Shown here: positions 48,416 to 61,217 of the stretch, one piece after another
How positions within the stretch are numbered: position 1 is the stretch's first letter
How the letters are laid out: the number at the start of each line of letters is the position of its first letter
Source: Antilocapra americana
Lineage: Eukaryota; Chordata; Mammalia; Artiodactyla; Antilocapridae
Direction of reading: 5' to 3'
Assembly (NCBI GenBank): GCA_007570785.1
Contig: ML661383.1
Span: forward strand, 310,240 to 374,239
DNA length: 64,000 nucleotides
Translations under genes and position numbers: made by a program
The notes under the pieces: model-generated
What the model saw: only the letters and a program-made list of their open reading frames with translations
Told to the model about the DNA's origin: nothing
Database searches by the model: none

Positions 48416-49308
48416 CAGTTCAGTTCAGTTCAGTTGCTTAGTCGTGTCCCACTCTGTTGCGACTCCCATGAACCGCAGATCGCCAGGCCTCCTTGTCCAT
48501 CACCAACTATTGAGTCCCCCCAAACCCATGTCCATCGAGTCTATGATGCCATCCAACCATCTCACCCTCTGTTTTCCCCTTCTCCTCCAGCCCTCAATCT
48601 TTCCCAGCATCAGGGTTTTTCAAATGTGTCAGCTCTTCGCATCAGATTGCCAAAGTATCGGAGTTTCAGCTTCAACATCAGTCCTTCCAATGAACACCCA
48701 GGGCTGATCTCCTTTAGGATGAGCTGGTTGGATTTCTTTACAGTCCAAGGGACTCTCAAGAGTCTTTTCCAACACCACACTTCAAAAGCATCAATTCTTC
48801 TGTGCTCAGCTTTCTTTATAGTCCAACTCTCACATCCATACATGACTATGGGAAAACTGTAGCCTTGACTAGACAGACCTTTGTTTGACAATAATGTCTC
48901 TGCTTTTTAATATGCTGCCTAGGTTGGTCACAACTTTCTTTCCAAGGAGTAAGTGTCTTAATTTCATGGCTGCAATCACCATCTTCAGTAATTTTGGAGC
49001 CCAGAAGAATAAAGTCAGCCATTGTTTCCACTGTTTCCCCATCTATCTGCCATGAAGTTATGAAACCAGATGCCATGATATTGGTTTTCTGAATGTTGAG
49101 CTTTAAGCCAACTTTTTCATTCTCCTCTTTCACTTTCATCGAGAGGCTCTTTGGTTCTTCACTTTCTGCCATAAGGGTGGTGTCATCTGCATATGTGCGG
49201 TTATTGTTATTTCTCTGGGCAATCTTGATTCCAGCTTGTGCTTCCTCCAGCCCAGCATGTCTCATGATGTACTCTGCATATAAGTTAAAAAAGCATAAAT
49301 AATAAGTT
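48416..49308 (-). mobile_element. BovB 3' part, antisense, with exact TSD
   Basis: Terminus at the left (repeated cagttcagttcagtt), 5' truncation at about 49290 in the RT region. On the minus strand the frame 49376-48846 includes YAEYIMRHAGLEEAQ and an intact catalytic YADD (complement of 49182-49193). Frame 48891-48610 continues the C-terminal part after a shift near 48870. A perfect 14-bp TSD (aaattattgaccat) lies at 48402-48415 and 49309-49322. Confidence 0.95.
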
Positions 49309-49517
49309 AAATTATTGACCATAGAAACATTAAAATTACATCTCCTATAGTAACAATCAGTACAAGAGTTGTACATTAATTAGGAAATCAATAGACTTGT
49401 CAATAAAAAGGGAGCCTTTGATAGGATGATATAGTTGGAAGACCAAATAGCTGAGAGGCCAGAGGCTAAATAACTCATCAAGTGACTTACTTATTTGACT
49501 TTAGGCTACACTCAGAT

Positions 49518-49835
49518 TTCCTCTTCTTGGGCTCCACAGTCACTGCAGATGGTGACTGAAGCCATGAAATTAGAAGACAATACTTCTTGGCAAGAAAGTG
49601 ATGACAATCCTAGACAGTATGTTTAAAAGCAGAGATATTACTCTGCCCACAAAGGTCCATGTTGTCAAGTCAAGGCTATGGTCTTCCCAGTCATCATTTA
49701 CAGTTGTGAGAGCTGGACAGTAAAGAAGGCAGAATTCAAAAAACTGATACCTTTATAATGTGGTGCTGGAGAAGACTCACTGAAAGTCCCTTGGACAGCA
49801 AGGAGAATAAAATAGTCAATCTTATGGGAGATCAA
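49518..49835 (+). mobile_element. BovB internal fragment, sense, old
   Basis: It runs from 'cttcttgggctccacagtcac' to the 'cttggacagcaaggagaat' region near 49805, then loses similarity before the usual terminus. It overlaps in BovB coordinates with the end of the 44406-47475 copy, so it is a separate, 3'-incomplete insertion. Confidence 0.85.
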
Positions 49836-49941
49836 CACTCTCAATTTATATATGAAGAGATAACAGGTAGAATTAAATTGTCAAATGCTGTATATTATCC
49901 ATTCATGTAACTTATTTTATAAGAGCAAAGGCTGTGATCAT

Positions 49942-50134
49942 AGTTTAGTCACTAAGTCATGTTTAACTCTTGGGATTCCAAAGACTGCAGCCCGCTAGGC
50001 TCCTCTGTCCTTGGGATTTTCCAGGCAAGAATATTGGACTGGTTTGCCATTTCCTTCTCCTGGGTATCTTCCCAACTCAGGGATACAAACCAGGTCTCCT
50101 GGATGGCAGGCAGATTCTTACCAACTTGAGTAAC
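49942..50134 (-). mobile_element. Bov-tA SINE, antisense
   Basis: Body start (tagtcactaagtcatgttta), 'gattttccaggcaagaatat', 'cttcccaactcagggatac' and a degenerate tRNA head. Confidence 0.88.
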
Positions 50135-50712
50135 CTTACTTGTTTAATTTCTAAAACACTTACCTTGTATTTCCTATCATAACTCTATAAATTATTCCAC
50201 ACTGGCAGAAAATTTATGAAAAGCAATATATGTTGGAGAGTCTGTGTACTTAATTTAATCCAAATTATTCTAGGAATACAGTTTAATTATGTGAATATTT
50301 CAGACCAACCACAGTTCAAAAATAAAAGAAAAATTGCCACAACAAATGTAGCTCAGATTTTCCTTCTAAATTATTTTATTCCAGACACAGAGTGTCATTT
50401 AATTATTGTAAGGATATAAAGAAGAGCCTTGATTTTTTTCATTTGTTTGCATTTTGTTGTTTGGAACTGTTTTACCTTGTTTAATTTGTAAGTCAATTAG
50501 CATTTTAATGAATCATAATGGTCCAAATTGTAATAGGATAATTCTTCAAATGATGCTTCTTCCATAAGGGAAGTTGTTCTATCAGGATTTACAGAAAGGG
50601 AAATAATGAACAATAACAACAACAAAAATAGTGTCAAAGTTGAGAGATCCTTCAAATTTTCCTAGAAACACCTAAATTATGTAATTGAAAGCATTATTGA
50701 TTTTGTTGTAAA
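50135..50712. other. Unassigned AT-rich sequence
   Basis: Nothing recognised. Confidence 0.45.
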
Positions 50713-50925
50713 TCAGTTCAGTTCAGTTACTGAGTTGTGTCCGACTCTTTGTGACCCCATGAATTGCAGCATGCCAGACCTCCCTATCCGTCACCAACTC
50801 CCGGAGTCTACCCAAACCCATGTCCATCGAGTCAATGATGCCATCCAGCCATCTCATCCTTTATCATCCCCTTCTCCTCCTGCCCCCAATCCTTTCTAGC
50901 ATCAGGGTCTTTTCCAATGAGTCAA
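50713..50925 (-). mobile_element. BovB 3' end, antisense
   Basis: The terminus (tcagttcagttcagttactg) is at the left and the 5' truncation at the right after ttttccaatgagtcaa. It corresponds to the last ~210 bp. No clear TSD. Confidence 0.93.
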
Positions 50926-53040
50926 TGGCATATTTTATATACATTATAATATATAGTATAACATATGTTATAGTATGTATAGCAAATATATCATTTTGCT
51001 ATAATTAATGATAATGTCAAAAAAAGTGTTTAAAATTTGAGTTTCCAACAAATATTTAAAAGGTAGGCATAAGCTAACTTTTTCTAAAAATCTCCTTCTA
51101 AGAAGATAGTGTTGCCATTTCTTCTGCCCTCTGTAACACTATACAGGTAATGATTAATTGAGAGCAGTATAAACTTATACTGTTTCTTTTAAATAATAGT
51201 ATATCTTCCAACAATTGAAGTAATGCTTTTAAATTATTTGTATCACATTTATAAAGAGAACACAATATAGAACAAAAAATCAAAATTTATATCATGTCAA
51301 ACATAAAGATTCTAAAAGAATTTTGTTGAAGTACAGAAGTAATTCATTTGTTGACAGACGTCATAATTTATTTTAAAATAAGGAAAAAATTTAAAAGTCA
51401 TATACCCAGAGTTAAATACCACAGAGAGGGCAGAGTCATAGTTTTATTTACCTTTTGTAACAAAACAGAAGAAAATGAAGGACATTAGCACCGAAACTAG
51501 CATTATTATTGTTGTTGAAAGTTATTATTGTATTTTGTTAAAATGAAAAGTAAGGCAATTATAACTTTATTAAAGAGATCATTTCAAGTGTTCAGTACAA
51601 TTTCTTGTGACTATGTCTCTTTGTTCTCACTCCAGATGTCTCATAGTTTAAATATCACATATTACAGATAATTCAAATTAAAAACGAAAGCATTTTTACC
51701 ATAGTCAATTCATATTAATTTAAAATACTTCCTATAGCTTTTGGAATGTGCATTTACTTTTTTGTAATATGTAATGTGATAAGCATTCTCCTCAAAAACT
51801 TTTGATATCCTCAATTCTGTTAGAAATTTCTAAGTGTATTCTGAAAAAACGTTAATGCCTAGGAATGCCATTAGCATTTACCTTCTAAAAGATTTATTTA
51901 AATGCTGAATAGTTACATGTAATTGAGAATAGCGTATTCTTAATTTTCAATACTATAATTTACTTTCTTTTTACTTTAAGTTAGACTTTTGAAAGATTTT
52001 GATGGTCTTTTCCTACTAAAAATATAATGGAAGAACAGCAATATTAGAACATATTTTTAAACATAAAGATTAAAAGAATCTTTTGTTTTAATAACTATGG
52101 CAAAAGTAATATGTGCTATATGTTTGAAAATAGGTGACTAAATGGAGCAAGTATTTCTCAGTAAAGAAGTTGAAGTAGGAATAATGGTGAAATCATTTAA
52201 ATTAAATTGTAAATGAGTTTTAGTTTACTGTAATGGTAGAAAGACATAACTGGGAAGTTAAATCTATAGAGAAAATGTCTGGATAGCCATATATTAACTA
52301 TGTGAGCGATATTTTTGGCTTATTGACTATACTGTTTTCTGTGATTAACATAGCTAATCAAAACTGACAATAATTGGGTTTTTATAAATATATATTCTGT
52401 AACTGTTGGTCCATGATTTCAGCCATACACAAAAACTGTCTTTAAATCATATAGTGACAGCAAAGTTAAAATAATTTACAATGCTAATTTTCTGTGCCAG
52501 AGATTTTAACAGTTTAATTATTCTCTTGTTGGATAATCTTTAATTCTAACAATGTATTCCTTCAAGCAATTCTAATTATATGGAATTTGGAGCTGATTTC
52601 CTGCATTGATTAATATCACAAGCAATCAAATTTAAGTGTTAGAAGAGTCTGAGTCTCTAAGTCATTCAACTGTGTATTTTAATAGAGATGCATTTAGAAA
52701 CCAGTGATCAAATTAATATTTCTGTTTAGAACAACAAATTATGCAAAGATTGCAATTTCTAATTATTTATTTTAGCTCTTGCTTTAACGCATTTGACTTT
52801 GAATATTAATTTTTAAAATATGATTTTATTCAAATTGTAAAATGTCTATTTATCATCTATAGGATTATGGACTTTCAGTAGGAAAATGCTGTCTGATTCT
52901 GCTAACTATGATGTTTCAGGCTATATATCTACATTTGATTTATTTCCGACTCTGTGGTATGCATTTGTCTTCCTAGGGCCTCTGAGGTGCTAAGCATTTC
53001 TGATTGTTTGTCTTAATTAATATAGTGTAGTAGAATAATC
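50926..53040. other. Unassigned AT-rich sequence
   Basis: About 2.1 kb with no gene and no repeat that I recognise; among the longest repeat-poor stretches of the window. Confidence 0.45.
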
Positions 53041-53146
53041 CTCGAGAAAGAAATGGCAACCCACTCCATTATTCTTGCCTGGAGAATCCCATGGACCAAG
53101 GAGCCTGGCAGGAATCACAAGAGTCAGACACGACTTAGAGACTATA
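53041..53146 (+). mobile_element. Bov-A-type SINE monomer, sense
   Basis: It starts near gagaaagaaatggcaaccca and ends after gagtcagacacgacttagag, with a short internal deletion after 'gagcctggcagg'. A gagagagagggag run follows. Confidence 0.88.
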
Positions 53147-53469
53147 GAGAGAGAGGGAGAATGAAACAATGTGATGTGTTTGGATATCCAAATGGTCCCT
53201 TCATTTTAGTTATATAAAATGGCAGAGGACAGAAGAGGTAGTATAGCTCTGGAGCAAAACTGAAAATATATGTTGTTTCCTGTTTCATGTAAATATGAAC
53301 TACTTCTCATCTTCTTTTCCTGTAATAATAAATAAGAAGTAAGCACTTAACAAATCAATGCTGCATCTCTATGTCCAAGGCTATAGTAATCTAGTATAGC
53401 AGGACTACATTTCTAGCATGCAGTTGGGGCCTAGAGTCACCCTCCAAGATCCATATATTTTCTGCAGGG
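53147..53469. other. Unassigned sequence
   Basis: Nothing recognised. Confidence 0.45.
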
Positions 53470-55050
53470 GCCAGACTGTTAAACTAAATGAATATATGAT
53501 GGAGACCATTGCATCTGCATCCTTCAGGTCCTTATTAATTTGTACTGTTTGGTTCAGGTTGCATTACTGTCTGTTTACCATCTTGGCAGATTGGTAGCTT
53601 CAGTTTCTTCATTTTGCCCTCTGCACTATGAGAAACCTTACTGCACAGACCAAGGAAACAGTGTGGGGATTAAGCCAAGTGTCAAGTATTCCAATCACAA
53701 TTGGAATTTAAGTATTGTACATTTAGGTATTGTAAAATGATAGTTAAATGGATTCATGCATCCTAGTAGATTCATAGTAAGCTGAACCTTGTTTAGTATG
53801 CCACTAAGAAGGGGAGCCGTAATGATGATTTAGAGGTCTCTGTGTCTGATAGGTTTCCTTGTCAGATAATTTCCTATTTTCCTAGATGCTTAAAGGTTAA
53901 ATGTCAATTTCCCTTTGACCTAGGTGATTATAGGTCTCTCTGTGGAAAGACTGGGTATTTGTTAATGGTTATGTTTGCTATAGTATTGCTTTATGTTTCT
54001 TCTCAAAGACATAGGCACCTCTTCAGTCAGTAGATTCTGAATCTGAAAATAACTCAAGACCAAAAGCTTGGCAAGGGATTATAACATTTTTATTAGGTTG
54101 GCTTCCTTCAGCCACTTAGTCTACCATTCTGTTTCCTTTGATTTTAGTACCTGGGTAGTGCCCTTGTCAACTGGGCATCTTTTTGTTTCTATGAACCACA
54201 GAACTGTCTCCATAACTATCTGTCAGTCAAAATCCTTGGTTTCCTCTCTGACCCTGCCAGTCATTAGGATATTGTAACCAGTCATAAGGATATAGTGCCA
54301 GGTCTTGGCACTAAAGCGTTGCTCTCTGTCCTGTATTGTCTCCCTTGTTTTAGGGTTCTCCAATCTGTCTTGCTTCCAGTAAGCTTAGTTCTGTATCAGT
54401 CTTTCAAACTTCAGATTGTCTTACAAAGAGGAACTATATAATCTTGTTGAATCAGTGTCTCACCAGTCCATTCCTCATAGCTTTGGTAAATGTGAATCCT
54501 CTGGGCCTTTAAACTGGAGCATTATCATTTAGTGAATCCCTTGGTCTTGAATAATATATCCTGGTATTATGTCTTCCCTTGTCTGCTACAGCGATTCTAA
54601 AGTTTTATCTACTCTTAGCATTGCTTGTTCATGCTTCTAAGAGCTGTCATATAGTTAATTTGGACAGTCTTCAGGGATTTTAAACTATGTATCTTATGAG
54701 AAAGCTCCCAAATCAATAAATTATTGCCTATCATTATTTTGTTATGGTACACTTTATCAGTGCAAATTCAGTGCAGACTTGGGCAACACTATGGAGAAAT
54801 TTGCAACAATACAAGGCCATTTAAGTGATGACTCCATTTGCACTGAAATAGAAACCTTTTTTATCTCCATTTATTAAGTGGTCATGAATGGAGACTGCCT
54901 TGCTAAGGTGTGCCCTTATACAGAATAGTTCCCTGCAGTTGAAGCAGACTCTAAAGTACCAAGAGCAGGAGTCTGTCTATTGCAAGCTTGGGCAATAACT
55001 CCTTCCTTGAGAGGTGATCTGGGTGGTGTGTCTTATTTTTTACCATACGT
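53470..55050. other. Higher-complexity block, possibly an old ERV-L/MaLR-like internal region
   Basis: About 1.6 kb has more even base composition than its flanks. Its texture resembles antisense ancient ERV-L-type internal sequence, for example the blocks around 54470 (caccagtccattcctcatag) and 54770 ('gcagacttgggcaacacta'). No frame longer than about 70 codons exists on either strand and I see no pol motif. This is a weak, pattern-based guess. Confidence 0.25.
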
Positions 55051-57946
55051 TGAAGTAAACATATTAAAATATCTAGAAAATTAAGACAACCAAAGACAGC
55101 ATACTATTACTTTGGAACCAAGCAAAAGCTGACTTGTACTTCTATTGTGTTGACCAGATGATTTGCCAGTTTGATGAGGATGTTGTTGATTGCTGTATAA
55201 CAATCAATGTAACTAATTCTCAGATTTAATATTTCAGTGCTAAGTGATTTCCCTAATCATAATGTTTTAATACTTCCTCTAAAAACCAAAGCACATAGGT
55301 GGAACAGTTGATCTAAGATAAGACAATAACATACTCCATCCACTAAACCACAAAACTTGGTTTTCTGAACTTGGTTTTTGAGCTATACAAAAACACTGCA
55401 GTACAGGAAAGTTTGACTGTCTTTTCTATCCATGTCAAGAGGATTGTACTTACATATATGAGAAAAATTAATCATGAAACTAAATATAAATATATACAAG
55501 AAACAAGCCTAAACCATTCCTTTTTACATTCAACATAAAATTTTATATTTCCACAATATTAAATGATTACTACATTCTTTTCTAAGTACTTGCTGCTAAT
55601 TTTTATATTTATCTCATGGTGGACCAGTGATAGGTTATGGTATGTGAACTTTTAGCTACTTTGATCTAAATTATTTCAATCAGAGATATTCAGGGTCTTT
55701 TTTTGAAAATTTGAAGGTAAAGATGTATTTTTATTTTTCTGCTTATGTAGCAGAAAAAACACAGGAGAGTGTTACTCCAGCCAACATGAGGGGAGCTATT
55801 TTCACATGAAACTCATCTTGCAAAGAACAGAGTAGAAAGAACGAGGAACTGTAGTTTAGGTGCTATCACTGAGTTCCTGAGTTATCAGTTATTGTAGCCC
55901 TACTTTGAAATTTTCAGTGACCCAATATTCAAAATTATTTCATCCTCTTTGACTTAGATTTTTTTTTACTTAAAATGAAACAACTTTACTGACTGAAAAA
56001 CTATAATAATTTTACAAGTGAGGGAGATTTTTGTTTCAAGTCACATGTGATGTGAAGTTGTAATAGGCAGAACTTTTTTCAAGAGAAATAAATTAAACTC
56101 GATCAGTTAAGAACAAAACCAACACAAACCAAAAGTGATTTTTGTTGTTGATATAATAAAAAAATAAATAAAACATAAATAATTATTAGCTCACCTAATC
56201 ACCAGTGGGAAGTGTAGGACTATAGGTTACTACAGCCAGTGTAATTCCAATAGGACTCCTTTTTATTTTTTCCTGTTTATTTTCCTTTGTGATTCAGTTT
56301 TATTCTACTATGCTGAGTTTTTCAGCCAAGTAGAAGTTGTGAATACCAGTAACTTCTAGGCTCATATTTTTCCATTTCTACCATCAGGGAATATGATTTT
56401 TTTTCCCTTTATTTTAAACTTGAAAGAACTAGACAAGAATTCTGGCTGACCCCAGTCAGATCAAACACCTACTGATGTGTCCAGAGATGCAGTAGCTACC
56501 AATTAGTAGCCTCAACAATAGCTTTGTTGTTGGAGTTGGAAAAAAAAAAATTCTCACTGAGGAAAGTACTATGAGTAGAAGTTTGAAGGCATTCCAAACA
56601 TGATATTAAAATAGATGTTTTCTAAATTCAGAATTGGTTTTATAATGGGTCTTATTCCAAAGTCTGTACTTTTATTGACAATAGATAATTAATAAAAGCT
56701 CTTTGCAGTTGATTAAATTATAGGGCTCATCACCAGAATTAGAATTGTAACTTTAGGATAGATTTGAGTAACTGAGATAAAATAAAAATAAGATATTTCA
56801 AGAAAAGCTTATGATCACCTAATAGAAATGCACATAGCTTAATTTCATTGTTTAAATACTGTAGCACAATGACAACCTACTTATGGAATGATGAAAACTA
56901 ATGAGTTTTTTTCAGAAATAAATCATTCTTTAAATGTTCAACTAGTAATTTTAATAATTTTTAAAAATATACCTTTTACAACTCTCACATAAATCCTAAA
57001 AGAAATGTAGCTTCAGATGGCATTACTTCTTATACAAAGAAGTAATTCTTATTTCCCCACCAGAGTTTGATATAGTATTGAAAAATATTTTATATTTCCC
57101 CAAATTGGAATAAGCCTATTATACAAGGAGACATTAGAGGATTTTTTTTCTGCCAGACTTGATTTCCTACATCTATATTTTATATAAAACTATTATCATC
57201 AAAAATCTAGTTTCAAAATCTAGATGATTCAGAGTCATAATAAACTGAAGCTTGATCTCTACAGGGACATTAAAAATCTTTTCTCTCTGAGTTACTAACA
57301 CTTTATCTTCACATAACTCTTAACTTTCCTTATTTTTCAAGTGATTGTTTTACTGCCATTATTCCTATAACAATGACTATTACTTTTAATTGCAAAATTT
57401 CAGCTAAAAGATGTTTTCTTCCTAAACTCAAAAAAAGAATAAAGTGTGTTATCAATAATCAGAGTTATATATAATCATCATTAGGCTTCAAAAATGTTTT
57501 GCTTATTGAGAAGTTATAATTGATATTAAGAATTATGCCCGTTTGGAAAACAGCCATAACTTGCTAATTTGAAAGTGTCATTGCCGTCACACAGTTTGAA
57601 TTTTCTAACAGTTTGCTACCTTCTTAATTCTCTATTCATTTAGGAATGGGAAATTATTGTATTGTCTTTCAAAGAGCTTCTAATTTGCTGCAGTTAATAA
57701 CAGGAGCATTGGAAAGAGATAATCCATGTGAAAAGGGGGAGATAGTCTGCTGAGAGACACATTGAGAAAACAGTAGAAGAGAGAGACCTAGGGTTTAGAA
57801 ATTAGAGAAAGCTATCCTGACCCACTTCCTACTTTAGAACTACTGGGAAACTCTCTTAGTTAAACCTTAGCAACAGAACATAACATAAATTGAATGCCAT
57901 AAAACAATGTTAAAAAATGAAATAAATAAGATTAATATCCAGACAA
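55051..57946. other. Unassigned AT-rich sequence
   Basis: About 2.9 kb with no gene, RNA or repeat family that I recognise, apart from short A or T runs. Confidence 0.45.
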
Positions 57947-58447
57947 TAATAGACAGCCACATTATAAAGCAGAGACATTACTTTGCCAACAAAGGTCTGT
58001 CTGGTCAAGGCTATGGTTTTTCCAGTAGTCATGTATGGATGTGAGAGTTGAACTATAAAGAAAGCTGAGCACAGAAGAATTGATGCTTTTGAACTGTGGT
58101 ATTGGAGAAGACCCTTAAGAGTGCCTTGGACATCAAGGAGATTCAACCAGTCCATCCTAAAGGAGATGAGTTCTGGGTGTTCATTGGAAGGACTGATGTT
58201 GAAGCTGAAATTCCAGTACTTTGGCCACTTGATGCAAAGAGCTGACTCATTTGAGAAGACCCTACTGCTGGGAAAGATTGAGGGCAGGAGAAGGGGAGGA
58301 CAGAGAATGAGATGGTTGGATGGCATCACTGACTCAATGGACATGAGTTTGGGTAAACTCTAGGAGTTGGACAGGGAGGTCTGGTGTGCTGTGATTCATG
58401 GGATCGCAAAGAGTCAGACATGACTGAGCGACTGAAGTGAACTGAAT
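57947..58447 (+). mobile_element. BovB 3' end, sense
   Basis: It starts near agacagccacattataaagc, passes VMYGCE (58030 region), includes the frame 58121-58363, and ends in gagcgactgaagtgaactga. It shares 'cttggacatcaaggagattc' with the 36745-37998 copy, suggesting a common subfamily. Confidence 0.94.
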
Positions 58448-58869
58448 AAATATATGCCAAAATGGGATGCTCAAAAACAAATGAGAATTTTAATATTTTC
58501 AAGTATTGTAAAAATAATATATTAAGTTATAGAAGCTATGAAAAATAAAAAACAGAATCAGATTTAAAAGAATTCACCAGTGAGATCATTTGGAGAATAT
58601 AAAAGATTTTTAAGAAGACCGTTAGAAGGTAGAAAATATTTAGGTATAAAATAACAAAATTATTTCAGAAATAAACACCAAACTAGAATATGTGTAATAG
58701 CCGCAAATAAATACAATGGATGTTGATTTAAGAGAAATAGAGCATGTTTTAAATGCATTTTAATTAAAAAGAAAATATAGAAGTTTACTGAAAACAGGCA
58801 AAGATGATTCAGTAATTTAACAGAATACTCCTTAGCCTTTGTCCCTAAAGTAATAGTTATCTATATGGT
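58448..58869. other. Unassigned AT-rich sequence
   Basis: Nothing recognised. Confidence 0.45.
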
Positions 58870-59180
58870 CTAACAAATTACCTTAAGCTTAGAGGCTTTA
58901 ATTAGCACACCTTTGCTATCTCACAGTTTCTCTTTGGCCTCAGTTCATGAATCATGGCATGATGGCGTGCTTCGTCATTTTCATTCCAAGGACAGTGACC
59001 ATCCAGGTGCACTCCTTTAAATTTTGCCTGTTGGGAGAATTTCCCTCACCGTTCCTTCAGAGGTGGCCCTCTGCGGGGCCACAGTGCTTCAGCTGCCTAC
59101 ATTCAGGTGCCTGCATCTCATACAGAGCCACGTGTAGACCAGGACTGAATCTTCCCTTCTGTGCCCATACCCCTTCTCTG
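58870..59180. mobile_element. Ancient mammalian interspersed repeat (family not assigned)
   Basis: The start (ctaacaaattaccttaagct, tatctcacagtttct) matches the opening of the same broad group of old elements seen at 25340-25830. The remainder is GC-richer and degenerate. The frames at 58947-59267 (plus) and 59057-59263 (minus) are opposite-strand shadows in this patch. Confidence 0.45.
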
Positions 59181-59224
59181 CCCATACCCCTCAGGCCATG
59201 CGTGTGGGCTGGGAGAGAGAAGGC

Positions 59225-59400
59225 AGTGTCGCTACTTCGGAAACAACTGGGCGCTTCCTCCAAATGATAAACCAGGATTACTGTATGTGTGACCCAGCAG
59301 TTTCCCTCCTAGGTATATGCCAAGCCCTTGGAAAACCTTTCAGCCATATGTGGTCAGAGACAAATGAAAATATGTATGTGTACACATAAAGCCAATTTCA
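59225..59400 (+). mobile_element. Old L1 ORF2 fragment
   Basis: The stretch 'gtgacccagcagtttccctcc' followed by 'taggtatatgccaagccctt' corresponds to the L1 ORF2 C-terminal region ([15 protein letters not shown]). It is short and broken. Confidence 0.6.
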
Positions 59401-61199
59401 TTTATTTTTGAGAGTATTTTGACTTAAATAACATGGTTTTTGATATAGTCTCTTAAGTGTTTTAATAGTCTTATTCTACATTTTTGTAGAAATCTTAAAT
59501 TATTAGTTTGAAAATGATACTATTTTATGTTAACTGAATACATAAAATAAGAGTCACCTATGTAACTTGTATAAATCTAAACACAATCCATGATACTTTA
59601 AAACTGCAAGAAGAACTGGAAGCCAATAACTTTTTTTTAAATACTCAGGTACATTTTTAGGCTCTGGAGTAGAAAAGTTCTCCCACTGTAAAATAGTCAG
59701 CATGGTAAACCTTTTTTTTTTTTTTTTTCATTTTACTGCATTCGATCCCTCAGTACCAATCAGTACATTTTATTACTTTATTTGGATGATCTCCCAGTTT
59801 ATATCCATGCCAATACACTTCATAATTACTTTATTTAAAGAGGCTGCATCAGACCCTTGCTACTTAGAGGTGGCCTGTTATCAGCTTCTGGATTTACTAT
59901 GTATATTTCAGCAGATGTCAACACTACAGATTTTTAATTAGTTACAAAATATTTGTATAATGTCCCCTTATTTCCAAGTACCAGAGTCATCCATTGCCAG
60001 ACCTCCGTGTCACCATTCAAATCTGACAGAAAACACCCTAGGGAAGATGGCAGCCAAGGCCAAGCATATGTTACCTCTGCACTCTCTTAGAGTAATGACT
60101 TGGCAGTGAAAATGGAGATACACAAAGAAAAGAGAGAAACAGAGGACCTATAAATTAATGCATTCTCACCTCACTCCCAGTGAAGACAACTTCAACTGCA
60201 CTACGATTCTCAAAGAATGTTTCTCATTTTAAACTCAGTAACCTCAGTGGAGAGAATCTTGCTAAATATTAACATGTGAGTAGCTGATGTGGTATAAGTA
60301 AAGTTTCATATCACAAAATGGCACAGAAAACTTCCAGAAAAATAGAAATATTTAGAATCTGTGTGAAAAAAAAACTGAAAGGAACAGTTTAAGATGATTC
60401 TCATATTTGAAACCCAAGAATCTTGATTGTAAAATATCTAGGCAAAGCCATTTTATATAATGATAAAGATATGGGTTTTACAGTGAGACAGGCTAGGCTT
60501 GCATCCCTTGATATGTAGGACCATAGAGAGGTTCTTTAATGCTTCTGGGTATCATTCATGTATTAATGCATTTGAAAATGGTAGTGAGCCTATACTGAAC
60601 AAACACAATAGTAGCTACTAGGAATAAAAGTCGAATAATATTTGTTTTCCTTGTTGTATCTTAACATTCTTTGGGGGGATATATCACATCCAATTAAAAA
60701 TCAATCTTTTATTGAATTCAAAATAGACTTTGGTAAGTGTTAGCAGGGAAAAGAAATGTGCTAAACTAGAGAACAATATAATTCATTATATAAAAGGATG
60801 TTCACGTAAATCCTGTTGAGAGAGTTGTAAACTGAAAAAATCAGACCTGAAGAGTAAAACCTACGATTATCTACAGAATAGAGATTTGCTATTTACACAT
60901 AAAAACTAATTTCTATAGAGATTTTTAGCATAGTTTCTAACACAAAATAATCAAAATTGAGGAATAGTACATTAATATTTTTGCCATTATTATCATTATT
61001 CAAGTCCTATTTGGATGTTCTCTTTGAAAATAGGAAAATATTTATCAACAATCTCTTGGGATACATATGTAAATCTGATTTACTGACTTGGTGTTTGGAG
61101 CACCCATAATTGTCTGTTTTAAATATAAAGGAAACTCACAAACACCTTAATACTTTGTTAGGCTAAGCGCATCTTTTAAAATGCACTCATTTACTGTTT
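59401..61199. other. Unassigned sequence with poly-T run and a MIR-like patch
   Basis: A T run lies at 59711-59729, and the frame at 59702-59941 is built on it. About 60460-60620 is MIR-like ('atgggttttacagtgagacag'). No gene. Confidence 0.45.
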
Positions 61200-61217
61200 A
61201 AGAAACTTACTATGGTT

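Noticed and set aside
48251..48862. 203-codon plus-strand frame
   Set aside because: An AT-rich chance start followed by antisense BovB. No signal peptide or domain logic beyond that.
58947..59267. 106-codon plus frame with cysteines, possible exon
   Set aside because: Falls in a degenerate ancient repeat and has an equally long frame on the other strand. No splice-site logic or family match.
59702..59941. 79-codon frame starting with a run of Phe
   Set aside because: Created by a poly-T tract; no coding features.
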